Shown here one piece after another: positions 16,615 through 25,379 of a stretch of 64,000 bases of DNA. Every line of letters begins with the position of its first letter. Positions within the stretch are counted from its first letter, which is position 1. Both the position numbers and the translations under genes were made by a program. The notes beneath the pieces were generated by a model. It searched no databases and had not been told where the DNA came from. It worked only from the letters and a program-made list of their open reading frames with translations. The DNA comes from Azospirillum lipoferum 4B (lineage in GTDB: Bacteria; Pseudomonadota; Alphaproteobacteria; Azospirillales; Azospirillaceae), in the NCBI RefSeq assembly GCF_000283655.1, contig NC_016588.1, positions 124,001 through 188,000 on the forward strand. Reading direction: 5' to 3'.

Positions 16615-17168
16615 GGTTCTTGCGCACTTTGCGTGGATGGTCCGGGTTGTGGTGGCGAGCAGACCGGTTATTGCCCACATGGAAGGAGCATGCAGAAGTT
16701 CTCTTTCCTTCCGGGCTGCCGCGTGCTTCAGATCGAGCGTGGCAGCCGCGGCTCCTTTGTCATTCTTGCAGAAAGTCGCCGAGGTAGTGGTCGTGCCCGC
16801 ACTGTGGCGCTGTCAGCCGCTTGGTTCACAGCCGGTACCGGCGATCTCCTGCCGACCTCCCGGCCTTTGGGCATGAGCTCCGTGTTACCTTGCTGGTCCG
16901 GCGGTTCTATTGCCGGCAAGCGACCTGCCCCAAACGCACGTTCGCCGAGTGCTTTGCCGGCGCTGTAGCCCCTCACGCCCGACGCACCCGGCGGCTGGCC
17001 AAGGCGCTGAGCCGGGTCGGGATTGCTCTCGGGGGCGCTGCGGGGGCGCGGCTCGCCCGCGGGCTTGGGATGCCAGTCAGCAGGGACACCCTGCTACGTG
17101 TCATCCGGGCATTGCCCTTGCCGACCGTTAAACCGCCGCGCGTCATCGGCGTGGATGACTGGGCGCTT
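16615..17168 (+). pseudogene. ISL3-family transposase, N-terminal fragment with left inverted repeat
   Basis: The left terminal repeat begins GGTTCTTGCGCACTTTGCGT at 16615. The coding part from about 16690 resembles the N-terminus of ISL3 transposases: SFLPGCRVLQIERG, a zinc finger CPHCG then VHSRYRRSPADLP, CRQATCPKR, and finally VIGVDDWAL. A one-base frameshift at about 16795 separates the first 35 codons from the rest. Similarity stops after DDWAL, where the serine recombinase element begins. The same terminal repeat recurs at 42239 next to an ISL3 C-terminus in the opposite orientation. Confidence 0.8.
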
Positions 17169-17218
17169 TCTGTTCCGGGGGCGGCGCGCAAATCGCGTGA
17201 CATAGTGCATCTCTCCTT

Positions 17219-19309
17219 TCACAATCCTGGCAACAGCATCGTCTCATCTCTTTGATAATCAATGAGGTTCTTGGGGCGCCGCGCCTTAATCTCGTTCACG
17301 CCCGTTTGCACGGCGTCCGTGTCCAAGGCTGCCATGGGAATGTGCCACGGGGCTGATGGGACAAGCTGCGTTGCCGGCAGGATCCCACGCTGAATAAGGC
17401 GGTGCACGGAGGGAATGGAGATGCCGAGCCGCTTCGCCGCCTTGTCGGCCGTCAGCGTCTCGGGACGGGGCACGGTCGGGTCGAAATCGGAAAGGCCAAG
17501 TCGCTCCCGCAACAGCCGAACCTTCACGGTCGTCCAGGTCTCTCCGTTATCGCTCCGGCACTTCATGCGGTTCAACGTGACGGAGATCTCATGATCCGGC
17601 CAATGTCCGGACAGCTTGCGCACGACCTCCACCGCTCCTGGATGTGCTTTGTCCGCTCGACGCCCGGTCCTGGCCCGTGGGACACGCAGTTCGGTGTGTC
17701 GGCCACCTATCCAATGAATCCGCAGCACCGCCTCGTACGCCGCGTCGTCGAGGTCGATCACCACCTCCTCCACGAGTAGCCGGGTCAGACGTTGCCGAGT
17801 TCGCGCGTCCGCTGTCGGTGCATTCCAGGCCGCCGACAGATCGTGAGCCAACCCCAGAAGAGCCGCCCTGTTCACCCTTGGGCGCGCCGATGAGCGCGCC
17901 TCGGCCTCGGCAATCCGACGTTCGATCTGCGCCACCCGTTCCAGAGCCGTATTCCAGCGCGCTTCCAGTTCTCTCACGACATGGCGCTTTTCCGGCTCCA
18001 CGAGGTCGTACCGGCGAGCCGCCAACGAGGCATCATAGCGGGCCGCCTCCAACTCGCGCTCCAGCGCTGCCCGCTCTTCCGCCCCCGCCGCAGCCGCCTG
18101 GTCGGCGGCAAGCAGGGCAGCCTCCACCGCTCTGGCAGAGACGGCTTCCAGCATCTGCGCCACGACCGCCCGATCGACACGAATACCGCCGATGCCGATG
18201 CACAGACCGACACCGACATGGGCATCGTCACCTCGGCATTGGTAACGGTGGGCATGCCCCGACTGCATGCCGTAGAAGACCCGCATCTTGCGACCGCAGT
18301 GCCCGCACCGGACCAGCCCGGTCAACAGTGCCCGGCCGCCCCGGCCGGCCTTGCGGGCGGCACGCTTCTGCATGTGGGCGTTTTCCTCCAGCATGCGCTG
18401 ATGTTCCTCGAACTCGGCCCAGGTGATGTAGCCCTCGTGGTTGTCGCGCAGCAGGGTATTCCACTCGGTGCGCTCCCGTTTATGCCCGCTCGTCTTCCGA
18501 GCCCGGCCCTCGACAACGCGAGTCCGGTTACCCCGCCGGCCGAACACATAGGCGCCGGCATAGATCGGGTTCTGCAGGACCTGGATCACCGTGTGGTACG
18601 CCGGCGGCTGCCAGAGGATTTTGCAGGCGATGAGGTTGCGCCGCACGACGGGGAGCGACAGTTCGGCGGCGCGCGCCCAGAGAAAAACCTGGCGGGCGCT
18701 GCCCAGTTCTCGGAACTTGCTGAACAGCATCCGGATCGCGCCGGCAACGCGCTCGTCAGGATCGATTTCGATCCGTCCGGCCTCGTTCCAGCAGTAGCCG
18801 GGCGGTAGCGTGAACCGCAGTTCCCCCCTGCGGGCTTTTCCGTCTCGGGCTTCGATGCCGCGTTGACGCAGCAGGCTGAGTTCGTACTCCGACATTGTTC
18901 CCTTCAGGCCGAGCAGAAGGCGGTCGTTCAGCAGCCTTGGATCATAGACCCCATCTGGGTCGACGACCAACGCCCCTGCCAGAGCACAGAGGTCAATGAG
19001 GTGGTGCCAATCCCGGCCGTTGCGGGCCAGCCGCGATGCCTCGATGCAATAGACGGCACCGACGGTGCCGGCGCAGACCGCCGCCACCAGCTTCTGAAAG
19101 CCAGGACGGCTTTCGAGGCCGGAACCAGAGCGGCCAAGGTCCTCATCGATGATCATGACATCGACGAACCCAGCCGCCCGTGCGGCGTCAGCCAAGTCAT
19201 ACTGTCGACGACGGCTTTCCGTATGATTGATCAGCTGGCCGGGTGTGGACTGGCGGACATAGATCGCGGCACCGCGGCCGAGGTGATCAGCGGTGATCTT
19301 GGGGCTCAT
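17219..19309 (-). CDS. Large serine recombinase (resolvase/invertase family)
   Basis: 696 residues. The resolvase domain holds the nucleophile Ser21 in IYVRQSTPGQ, ESRRRQYDLADAARAAG, IDEDLGRSGSG and EASRLARNGRDW. The recombinase domain follows (NPIYAGAYVFGRRG), then a zinc ribbon (VRCGHCGRKM with later YQCRGD and LC) and a charged coiled-coil region (about 420-500). The last 100 residues carry an Xis/MerR-like helix-turn-helix (LTADKAAKRLGISIPSVHRL), an unusual C-terminal addition. It catalyses site-specific integration or excision. The start ATG 19309 follows AAGGAGG and overlaps the stop of the DUF5372-like gene (ATGA). It appears intact. Confidence 0.9.
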   Translation of the reverse strand: MSPKITADHLGRGAAIYVRQSTPGQLINHTESRRRQYDLADAARAAGFVDVMIIDEDLGRSGSGLESRPGFQKLVAAVCAGTVGAVYCIEASRLARNGRDWHHLIDLCALAGALVVDPDGVYDPRLLNDRLLLGLKGTMSEYELSLLRQRGIEARDGKARRGELRFTLPPGYCWNEAGRIEIDPDERVAGAIRMLFSKFRELGSARQVFLWARAAELSLPVVRRNLIACKILWQPPAYHTVIQVLQNPIYAGAYVFGRRGNRTRVVEGRARKTSGHKRERTEWNTLLRDNHEGYITWAEFEEHQRMLEENAHMQKRAARKAGRGGRALLTGLVRCGHCGRKMRVFYGMQSGHAHRYQCRGDDAHVGVGLCIGIGGIRVDRAVVAQMLEAVSARAVEAALLAADQAAAAGAEERAALERELEAARYDASLAARRYDLVEPEKRHVVRELEARWNTALERVAQIERRIAEAEARSSARPRVNRAALLGLAHDLSAAWNAPTADARTRQRLTRLLVEEVVIDLDDAAYEAVLRIHWIGGRHTELRVPRARTGRRADKAHPGAVEVVRKLSGHWPDHEISVTLNRMKCRSDNGETWTTVKVRLLRERLGLSDFDPTVPRPETLTADKAAKRLGISIPSVHRLIQRGILPATQLVPSAPWHIPMAALDTDAVQTGVNEIKARRPKNLIDYQRDETMLLPGL

Positions 19310-19466
19310 GGCCGTCCTCCTTTTTCTTCGTGCCCAGCCGGGCTCCGACGGCTTCCAGGAGGAGGTCCGCCAGGACCTGCACGACCTCGTCCGGAACCAC
19401 GAGACCCGGGAGTGGAACCGTGAGGTCGAGCAAGAGTTGGGACGTCGGCCGCGGTCGTCTGGTCAT
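19287..19466 (-). CDS. Small protein of the recombinase element
   Basis: 59 residues (MTRRPRPTSQLLLDLTVPLP). Its strong GGAGGAGG ribosome-binding site lies about seven bases before ATG 19466, and it overlaps the recombinase start by 23 bases. It is basic at both ends with a hydrophobic, helical middle (VVQVLADLLLEAVGARL). No family recognised. The position directly before the recombinase suggests an accessory or directionality role (inference). Confidence 0.6.
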   Translation of the reverse strand: MTRRPRPTSQLLLDLTVPLPGLVVPDEVVQVLADLLLEAVGARLGTKKKEDGHEPQDHR

Positions 19467-19749
19467 CGGCAACCTCCTCCGTGGGTGAGTTGTCCGATGC
19501 TGCGCCGCCGCCGATCGAGTCCCGCAGATCCGAGAGAACTGCCGCCAATGCGCTAAGGGCTGCGACTGTGGTCTGCGGCGGACCCAATGCCGCCATATCA
19601 AGGCAGTAAGCCGGGTCGCACATCCAGGCCGGCAATTCCCGGGCGGTATCGGGGCGTTCCTCGAGCCACAGGACGGAGTGGCCACCACGTACTGTCCGGC
19701 TCACCACCCTCAATGTCTTCCCGTACAGCGGGTGCCACGGATACTCCAC
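19306..19749 (-). CDS. DUF5372-like protein of the recombinase element
   Basis: About 147 residues from GTG 19749. The N-terminal EYPWHPLYGKTLRVVSRTVRGG with LWLEERPDTARELPAWM resembles the small DUF5372 proteins that commonly precede recombinases of this type. The C-terminal 60 residues are low-complexity Gly/Pro/Arg because the frame runs across the 59-residue gene. Upstream codons belong to the interrupted IS66 tnpB, so the true start must be inside the element; GTG 19749 is the first suitable codon. The TGA overlaps the recombinase ATG. Function unknown. Confidence 0.5.
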   Translation of the reverse strand: MEYPWHPLYGKTLRVVSRTVRGGHSVLWLEERPDTARELPAWMCDPAYCLDMAALGPPQTTVAALSALAAVLSDLRDSIGGGAASDNSPTEEVADDQTTAADVPTLARPHGSTPGSRGSGRGRAGPGGPPPGSRRSPAGHEEKGGRP

Positions 19750-19783
19750 GCGAGCCGACTCGAAACTGTATGCTGAATGACGC

Positions 19784-19942
19784 TCAATCCCCGCGACGTC
19801 CACGGAAGACGTATAAATCGCCGGCATGAGGATCGCGGCCAAGACCTTCCTGGACCTTCAGCGCCAGCGAGTTCATCCCGCAGCGCATGTCGGTGATCCC
19901 GCCGGCCAGCCAGACCCGAACGCCCGAGGGGACCGGGATCAT
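19784..19942 (-). pseudogene. tnpB: IS66 tnpB, truncated after 52 codons
   Basis: It reads MIPVPSGVRVWLAGGITDMR and then GRDPHAGDLYVFRGRRGD, the N-terminal half of the about 115-residue TnpB. The chance TGA just past the junction with the recombinase element ends it. Its ATG overlaps the tnpA stop (ATGA), as in the complete copy. Confidence 0.85.
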
Positions 19943-20331
19943 GCCGGCCGTCCCGACAGCGCGGCGATCACCGTGCCGACCAGGGCCGGATCGACCGCGC
20001 CGGTGATGCGCACGCGCGCCGTCGCGAACTCGACCTCGATGAGGCCGGCTGGTGGGCCCGCGGGCGCCGCCGTCGGCTCCGTCATCTCCTCCGGTGCCGG
20101 AGCGTCGGTAGCGACGGTGATCGGCATGAAGGCGGGCAGCCGGGGCTGCTGACCGAAGAACTGGCGGCGCCAGCGGTACAGCAGGCTGACGTCCACGCCC
20201 AGGCGCCGGGCGACCTCAGTCGCCTTGACGCCAGGCTGGAACGCCTCTTCGACCAGCCGCAGCTTCTCCTCGTCGCTGAACTGCCGCCGCCGCTCCAGGC
20301 CCGTGATCACCTCGACGCGTTGGATAGTCAT
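19939..20331 (-). CDS. tnpA: IS66 accessory protein TnpA
   Basis: 130 residues from ATG 20331 (MTIQRVEVITGLERRR). An N-terminal helix-turn-helix (FSDEEKLRLVEEAFQPGVKA, EVARRLGVDVSLLYRWRRQF) is diagnostic of the IS66 TnpA. It is required with TnpB for transposition but cannot function here because tnpB is cut and tnpC absent. It is diverged from the copy at 30640-31050, so the two IS66 elements are different members of the family. Confidence 0.85.
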   Translation of the reverse strand: MTIQRVEVITGLERRRQFSDEEKLRLVEEAFQPGVKATEVARRLGVDVSLLYRWRRQFFGQQPRLPAFMPITVATDAPAPEEMTEPTAAPAGPPAGLIEVEFATARVRITGAVDPALVGTVIAALSGRPA

Positions 20332-20419
20332 AGGGTCTGCCATAGGGATAGCCATAGGGACAGACCCCATGATTCAGCTTTCCAGTGCCCTCACAAGGCG
20401 GCACTCGGCGGAGGGGTAC

Positions 20420-21061
20420 CTTGAACCCTGGTTCGGTATCGGTTCGCCGGACCACCTCGACGGTGAAGTCGAGGAAGGCTGCTTTGTCCATCAGCTTCTT
20501 GCGATCATAGGCGCTGTCGGCGAAGAGATGCTTCATCCACGGCCAACGCTTGCGCATCGTCTCCAAGATTTTCTGGGCTCCGGCGGAGTCGGAAATGTCG
20601 GCGGTGGTCAGGTTCACCATCAGCAGGCGGCCGACGGTGTCGACCGCGATGTGCCGTTTGCGCCCGTCGATCTTCTTGCCGGCATCGTAGCCGCGCTCTC
20701 TGGCAGCGGGAGCCTTTACCGATTGGCTGTCCACAACCCCGGCACTCGGACTGGCTTCGCGGCCGGCCCGCTCACGGTCGATCATCAACGCCACGTCGTG
20801 GATCGTCTGAAACAGCAAGCGCCGCAGGAGATGCCGGAACCACCAATACACCGTCTGCCACGGTGGGAAGTCCTTTGTTAAAAGCCGCCAGCCACAGCCC
20901 GTCCGGCCAAGTAGCGTAAGGCGTTCAAGATTTCCCGAAGGTCCACAGACCTCGGACGGCCGGTGTCGGCTTTCTGCGGCATCAGCGGTTCAATCAGAGA
21001 CCACTCCTCATCGGGTCAGGTCCGTCGAATACCGCTTCGTCTTCTTCTCAATCCTGGCCAT
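20420..21061 (-). pseudogene. IS5-family transposase, frameshifted and interrupted by IS66
   Basis: It starts MARIEKKTKRYSTDLT at 21061. Frameshifts near 21015 and 20897 split the N-terminus (segments WSLIEPLMPQKADTGRP and CGWRLLTKDFPPWQTVYWWF read in different frames). The longest piece carries the catalytic VVDSQSVKA, GYDAGKKIDGRKRHI and HLFADSAYDRKKL, then stops at TEPGFK where the IS66 begins. The final catalytic Glu region is missing. An inverted-repeat-like end (GAGCCCGTTTGAAAAGGG on the - strand) lies near 21127-21144. Confidence 0.85.
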
Positions 21062-21158
21062 TCGGCTGCGCGTCGCTTCGGTCCACATTCGAAGTTTGAA
21101 TCATATCACGCCGTTACAGCCAACCCTTTTCAAACGGGCTCTAACTAGCAAGGAGAGC

Positions 21159-21248
21159 ATGAAAACGGCAAGGCTGGCTCCGACTGAGCTGGAAATATCT
21201 TTCCCTGAGATATGGCTGATGATCAAATGGAGTAGGAAGCCATCCTGA
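21159..21248 (+). CDS. Possible 29-residue orphan ORF between IS5 end and glycan operon
   Basis: ATG 21159 has an excellent AAGGAG ribosome-binding site seven bases upstream and encodes MKTARLAPTELEISFPEIWL plus nine residues. It lies just outside the IS5-family end, so it may be the start of a gene destroyed by the insertion or a leader of the downstream operon. No homology recognised; the following 89 bases to the nucleotidyltransferase start hold nothing I can identify. Confidence 0.25.
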   Translation: MKTARLAPTELEISFPEIWLMIKWSRKPS

Positions 21249-21337
21249 AACGGGAGGCTGAACAATGCCCCGTGCGGTCGCTGTATCGACATCTGGACAA
21301 TTTGGGCTGAAACGATCCGGGTGAAGGAAGGAAGTGG

Positions 21338-22438
21338 ATGGTAAGCTCTATGCTCGACTGGAAACTGATGGCGTTGGGCCCGGAACAGCCGATCTTGGAC
21401 GCTTTGCGTCGGTTTGAGGACAACCATGAGCAGATTTGTCTGGTCGTCGATCCTGACGACCGGCTGCTGGGAACCATCACGGAGGGTGATGTCCGTCGGG
21501 CGCTTCTCGGCAATCTGACTTTGCAGAGCCCGGTGCAAGCCATTATGACCAAGCACCCTATCCAGGTTCGTTCCGGGACCTCTGCTCCGGCGATGCTCCG
21601 ACTGATGCGCCATCATGTGATCCGCTATATTCCGGTTGTGGACGAGCATGGCCGGGTTCAGGCCCTGCAGGGATTGCAGGATCTGATTATGCCTACGCGT
21701 GACAACAGTGTCGTGTTGATGGCTGGGGGCGAGGGCCGCCGTCTGCGGCCTTTGACCGAAACCTGCCCCAAGCCGATGGTCCGCATCGGCACCAAGCCAA
21801 TTCTCGAATTGATACTTCAGGAGTTCATTGATCAGGGGTTTCATAAATTTTATATCTCCATTAACTACCTTGGAGATAAGATAAAGCAGTATTTCGGAGA
21901 TGGTTCTTTTTGGAATGTTGAAATCAATTATTTAAAAGAAAACGATAAAATGGGGACTGCTGGCGCCCTTTCTCTTCTTCCTGAGAGACCGCGGCAACCT
22001 ATTATCGTAATGAATGGGGATTTGTTGACGAGAGTAAACTTTCAGGAACTGCTTGATCATCATGAAGTTGCTGGCAATGCTATAACTTTGGGGATTCGTG
22101 ATTATGCGGTAGAGATACCTTACGGCGTTGTCATTTTGGACAACCAGCGTGTGACGGGGTTGATGGAGAAGCCTACTCATCGGTATTCCATCAATTGCGG
22201 CGTGTATGCGCTGGATCCACGCTGTCTGGAGCTGGTGCCTCGCCACATGTCCACAGACATGCCGAAGCTGATGCAGGATGCCATTGACGCCGGCTGGTCT
22301 GTCGGGGGATTTCCAATCGATGAATATTGGATCGACATAGGCCGAATGTCCGATCTCGAGCGCGCCAACCGAGAGTACATGCAACTGTTCCCCCAGCCCG
22401 GACACACATCCCAGACGCTGTCCGCCGATACTCCCTGA
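21338..22438 (+). CDS. CBS-domain sugar nucleotidyltransferase (PtmE-like)
   Basis: 366 residues. Two CBS domains occupy about residues 1-120 (LVVDPDDRLLGTITEGDVRR, VRYIPVVDEHGRVQAL-type strands). An NTP_transferase domain follows with VVLMAGGEGRRLRPLTETCPKPM, IIVMNGDLL (metal Asp) and FWIDIG-like EYWIDIGRMSD. This order is that of Campylobacter PtmE, which makes GDP-activated GlcN for the legionaminic pathway, so a similar NDP-hexosamine role is likely but not proven. The coding sequence has an AT-rich middle (about 21840-22110) unlike its ends. First gene of the + strand operon to 28122. Confidence 0.82.
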   Translation: MVSSMLDWKLMALGPEQPILDALRRFEDNHEQICLVVDPDDRLLGTITEGDVRRALLGNLTLQSPVQAIMTKHPIQVRSGTSAPAMLRLMRHHVIRYIPVVDEHGRVQALQGLQDLIMPTRDNSVVLMAGGEGRRLRPLTETCPKPMVRIGTKPILELILQEFIDQGFHKFYISINYLGDKIKQYFGDGSFWNVEINYLKENDKMGTAGALSLLPERPRQPIIVMNGDLLTRVNFQELLDHHEVAGNAITLGIRDYAVEIPYGVVILDNQRVTGLMEKPTHRYSINCGVYALDPRCLELVPRHMSTDMPKLMQDAIDAGWSVGGFPIDEYWIDIGRMSDLERANREYMQLFPQPGHTSQTLSADTP

Positions 22439-22452
22439 ACCAGGAGTCGCAC

Positions 22453-23763
22453 GTGTTCCGTTATCCTGCCTACCAAGCCATCGACCTTGACGCTTTTCGG
22501 CCCGATCATCCGGAGCCTCCAGCGCTTTATGGCTTGCCGAAGACGGTTCTTTTCTGCCGGTCCTGTGTCATTTCCAACCAGCGCCCCAATTCCGCGGTCG
22601 AATATCGACATACCCGGCAGAGCACCAAGGCAACCATCCATTTCAGCGAGGATGGGCTTTGCGATGCCTGCCGCCAAGCGGAACGCAAGCGTATGGAAAT
22701 CGATTGGAACGCGCGTGACCGTGAACTGCGGGAATTGTGTGACCGTTTCCGGCGCAACGACGGGCGTTATGATTGCTTGGTTCCCGGTTCCGGCGGGAAG
22801 GATAGCTTTTATGCAGCGCATATTCTTAAGCACCGTTACGGTATGAAGCCTCTTACCGTGACGTGGGCCCCCCATGTCTATACGGAGTGGGGCTGGCAGA
22901 ATTTCCAGGCCTGGATCGGAGCGGGGTTCGACAATTATCTGGCCACGCCCAGTGGACGCACTCATCGTCTGCTGACCAGGCTCGCGGTGGAAAATCTTTT
23001 CCATCCTTTCCAGCCTTTTATGATCGGCCAGAAGGCTTTGGCTCCGCGTATGGCAGCGCTCATGAACATTCCGCTGGTCTTCTATGGTGAAAACGAAGCC
23101 GAGTACGGCAATCCCATCCAAGATGCCGAACGAGCGGAGCGGGACTGGCAATATTTCGCATTGTCTGACCCGGATCAGGTGCATCTGAGCGGAGTGTCCG
23201 TGCGCGAACTGACGGAGGAGTATGGTATCGACCGTAGCGACATGCAGATCTACATGCCATGCGATCCTCAGATGCTTTCCGACCAGAATGTCCAGGTGCA
23301 TTATCTTGGATATTACCTGAAATGGCATCCGCAGAGCTGCTACTATTACGCCGTGGAACATGGAAATTTCCAGGCTTCTCCCGAACGTACTCCTGGCACA
23401 TATAGCAAATACAACAGCATCGACGATCGGATCGACGATCTGCATTACTATACGACCTTTATCAAATTTGGTATTGGGCGGGCTTCTTATGATGCAGCAC
23501 AGGAGATCCGTTCGAAAGACATCACGCGTGATGAAGGGGTGGCGCTGGTTCAGCGCTTTGACGGTGAATTTCCGGAACGATTCTTCGACGAGATCTTGTC
23601 CTACCTCAGCCTGCCGGATGCTGAATTTCCAATAGCGGCACGGCATTTCGAGCAGCCTATCATGACCCGTAGTTCTTTCGAGAACCTGACGGATCGGTTT
23701 CGCTCCCCTCATCTTTGGCAACATTCGGATGCACGGTGGTCGCTGCGCCACCGTGTCACCTGA
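22453..23763 (+). CDS. N-acetyl sugar amidotransferase (WbpG/PseA family)
   Basis: 436 residues from GTG 22453, preceded by AGGAG. Cysteine pairs CRSC and CDAC bind zinc near the N-terminus. The PP-loop PGSGGKDS (about residue 114) activates the substrate by adenylation, and FYGENEAEYG and CYYYAVEHGNF are family blocks. WbpG-type enzymes convert a sugar N-acetyl group into an acetamidino group using ammonia delivered by HisH/HisF homologues, which are at 36281-37815 on the other strand. It is 14 bases after the nucleotidyltransferase stop. The modified sugar is probably a nonulosonate or its precursor. Confidence 0.87.
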   Translation: MFRYPAYQAIDLDAFRPDHPEPPALYGLPKTVLFCRSCVISNQRPNSAVEYRHTRQSTKATIHFSEDGLCDACRQAERKRMEIDWNARDRELRELCDRFRRNDGRYDCLVPGSGGKDSFYAAHILKHRYGMKPLTVTWAPHVYTEWGWQNFQAWIGAGFDNYLATPSGRTHRLLTRLAVENLFHPFQPFMIGQKALAPRMAALMNIPLVFYGENEAEYGNPIQDAERAERDWQYFALSDPDQVHLSGVSVRELTEEYGIDRSDMQIYMPCDPQMLSDQNVQVHYLGYYLKWHPQSCYYYAVEHGNFQASPERTPGTYSKYNSIDDRIDDLHYYTTFIKFGIGRASYDAAQEIRSKDITRDEGVALVQRFDGEFPERFFDEILSYLSLPDAEFPIAARHFEQPIMTRSSFENLTDRFRSPHLWQHSDARWSLRHRVT

Positions 23764-23777
23764 GCGGGAGCTTAACC

Positions 23778-25379
23778 ATGAAGATTCTGGGGATTCACAA
23801 GGATCCTTGGCACGATACCGGGGCTGCCGTCATCCGGGATGACGGTGATGGCCCCCGTTACGTGCATGTCGCCGAGGAGCGGTTGGACCGGATTAAGAAC
23901 TCCAGGGCTTTTCCAGAGCGCTCCATCGAATCCTGTCTGGCCGCCGCAGGTATTGGCAGCGTGGAGAACCTGGATCTGGTTGTGATGGACCACATCCGCG
24001 ATAGTACGGATTGGCGCCGTGATCATTTCCGCCAGCCATGCCGGACCGATGTTTTCCTTGCCGATGTTCCGCCTGATCGGCTGCGCATTATCAATCATCA
24101 TCTGGCGCATGCCTGCTCGGCCTTCTATTCATCCCCTTTTCCTCGAGCGGCCGTCCTGGTTGTGGATGGGCGCGGTTCGAACGATGAAACACAGAGCTTA
24201 TGGCGTGCCGGCCCCCAGGGGCTGGAACTCGTCTCGCACACCACCTGCATCGGCATCGGGCTGCTCTATGCCGCAGTTACTCAGGCCATCGGTTTCGGCC
24301 TTCTGCAGGAAGGCAAGACCATGGGGCTTGCCCCTTATGGTGGGCAGGGGGCGAGGATCTTCGAGTTTCCGCATGTCTTCGATGGGATCGTCACCGACTA
24401 TGCCGGTTTCTGCGCTTGGGGCAGTTATGATATTCTAGCCTCTCATCCACCTTTGGACAGTTTTGCAGCCAAAGCGCAGGCTGCTTGGGAGGTGCAGGAT
24501 GAGTGCGAGCGGGCCATGCTGCACCTCGCTCGCCATGCGCGCGAGGCTACCGGCGAGGAATATTTGTGCATCTCCGGTGGTGTGGGGCTGAATTCTGTCG
24601 CCAATTACAAAGTGCTGCAGTCAGGCATTTTCCGAGATGTCTTCGTCAACCCGGCCTGCTCGGACACCGGCATTGCACTTGGGGCGGCCCTTTACGGTTA
24701 TCATGTGGAAGGGAAAGCAGACCATCGGCGCGCCGGCATCTCTCCCTATATTGGTCCTGTCTACGATCAGGGGCGGATTGACCGGGCGCTCGCCAGCATC
24801 GGCCTCCCCGTATTGGATGGCGATGTGGTGTGCCAAGCCGCCCGCTTGCTGGTGGGTGACGCCATCCTCGGATGTTTCCAGAGAGGTTCCGAAATGGGAC
24901 CGCGCGCCCTTGGCAACCGCAGCATCCTGGTCAATCCGCTGATCGCGGACAACAAGGATCGTCTGAACAACCGGGTCAAGCACCGCGAACATTTCCGTCC
25001 CTTCGCTCCTGCGGTTTTGGTGGAGCATGTATCTGAGTATTTTGAACTCGACAGGCCTTGTCCTCACATGTTGATGGTGGCCGTCATTCGGCCGGAGAAG
25101 CGCTCGCTGATACCGGCGGTCACCCATGTGGACGGCACTGGGCGGTTGCAGACGGTGGCGAAGGAGGACAACCCTATTTTTTATTCGCTGATCGAGGCCT
25201 TTGGGCAGGAGACCGGGGTGCCTGTGCTGCTGAACACATCCTTCAACGTGAATGCCGAGCCGATCGTCGAGACGCCAGAGGACGCGGTGCGCTGCTTCCT
25301 GGGCACCGAAATCGATGCTCTTCTGATTGGGGAGCGACTGGTTCTCAAACCTGCCGCCGAGGAGATTCTGTGTCGATGA
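23778..25379 (+). CDS. Carbamoyltransferase (NodU/CmcH/TobZ family)
   Basis: 533 residues. The N-terminal Kae1-like domain shows ILGIHKDPWHDTGAAVI, the metal-binding NHHLAHACSAFYSS and VLVVDGRGS. It continues with EGKTMGLAPYG, ISGGVGLNSVAN and DTGIALGAALYG. The C-terminal domain has the RGSEMGPRALGNRSIL block and VLLNTSFN. These proteins form carbamoyl-adenylate from carbamoyl phosphate and ATP and transfer the carbamoyl group to a hydroxyl of a sugar or antibiotic. The stop overlaps the next ATG (ATGA). Lying between the amidotransferase and a PhyH oxygenase, it probably carbamoylates a hydroxyl on the same glycan. Confidence 0.92.
   Translation: MKILGIHKDPWHDTGAAVIRDDGDGPRYVHVAEERLDRIKNSRAFPERSIESCLAAAGIGSVENLDLVVMDHIRDSTDWRRDHFRQPCRTDVFLADVPPDRLRIINHHLAHACSAFYSSPFPRAAVLVVDGRGSNDETQSLWRAGPQGLELVSHTTCIGIGLLYAAVTQAIGFGLLQEGKTMGLAPYGGQGARIFEFPHVFDGIVTDYAGFCAWGSYDILASHPPLDSFAAKAQAAWEVQDECERAMLHLARHAREATGEEYLCISGGVGLNSVANYKVLQSGIFRDVFVNPACSDTGIALGAALYGYHVEGKADHRRAGISPYIGPVYDQGRIDRALASIGLPVLDGDVVCQAARLLVGDAILGCFQRGSEMGPRALGNRSILVNPLIADNKDRLNNRVKHREHFRPFAPAVLVEHVSEYFELDRPCPHMLMVAVIRPEKRSLIPAVTHVDGTGRLQTVAKEDNPIFYSLIEAFGQETGVPVLLNTSFNVNAEPIVETPEDAVRCFLGTEIDALLIGERLVLKPAAEEILCR

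Larger units (their letters stand above)
17168..19786 (-). mobile_element. Serine recombinase element, inserted into an IS66 tnpB
   Basis: Three overlapping genes on one strand (DUF5372-like protein, 59-residue protein, large serine recombinase). The right edge is placed at 19786, where an IS66 tnpB reading frame stops matching after FRGRRGD. The left edge is placed at about 17168, where an ISL3 transposase stops matching. The edges are inferred from these breaks; no terminal repeat was identified. The left and right flanks belong to different elements, so it has not simply interrupted a single gene. Confidence 0.65.
19784..20419 (-). mobile_element. IS66-family remnant (tnpA intact, tnpB truncated, tnpC lost)
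   Basis: The terminal repeat at 20393-20419, read outward-in as GTACCCCTCCGCCGAGTGCC, matches the end of the complete IS66 at 31147. It follows the IS5-family sequence directly, so this IS66 had inserted in that transposase gene. The other end is missing because the recombinase element replaced everything after codon 52 of tnpB. Confidence 0.8.
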
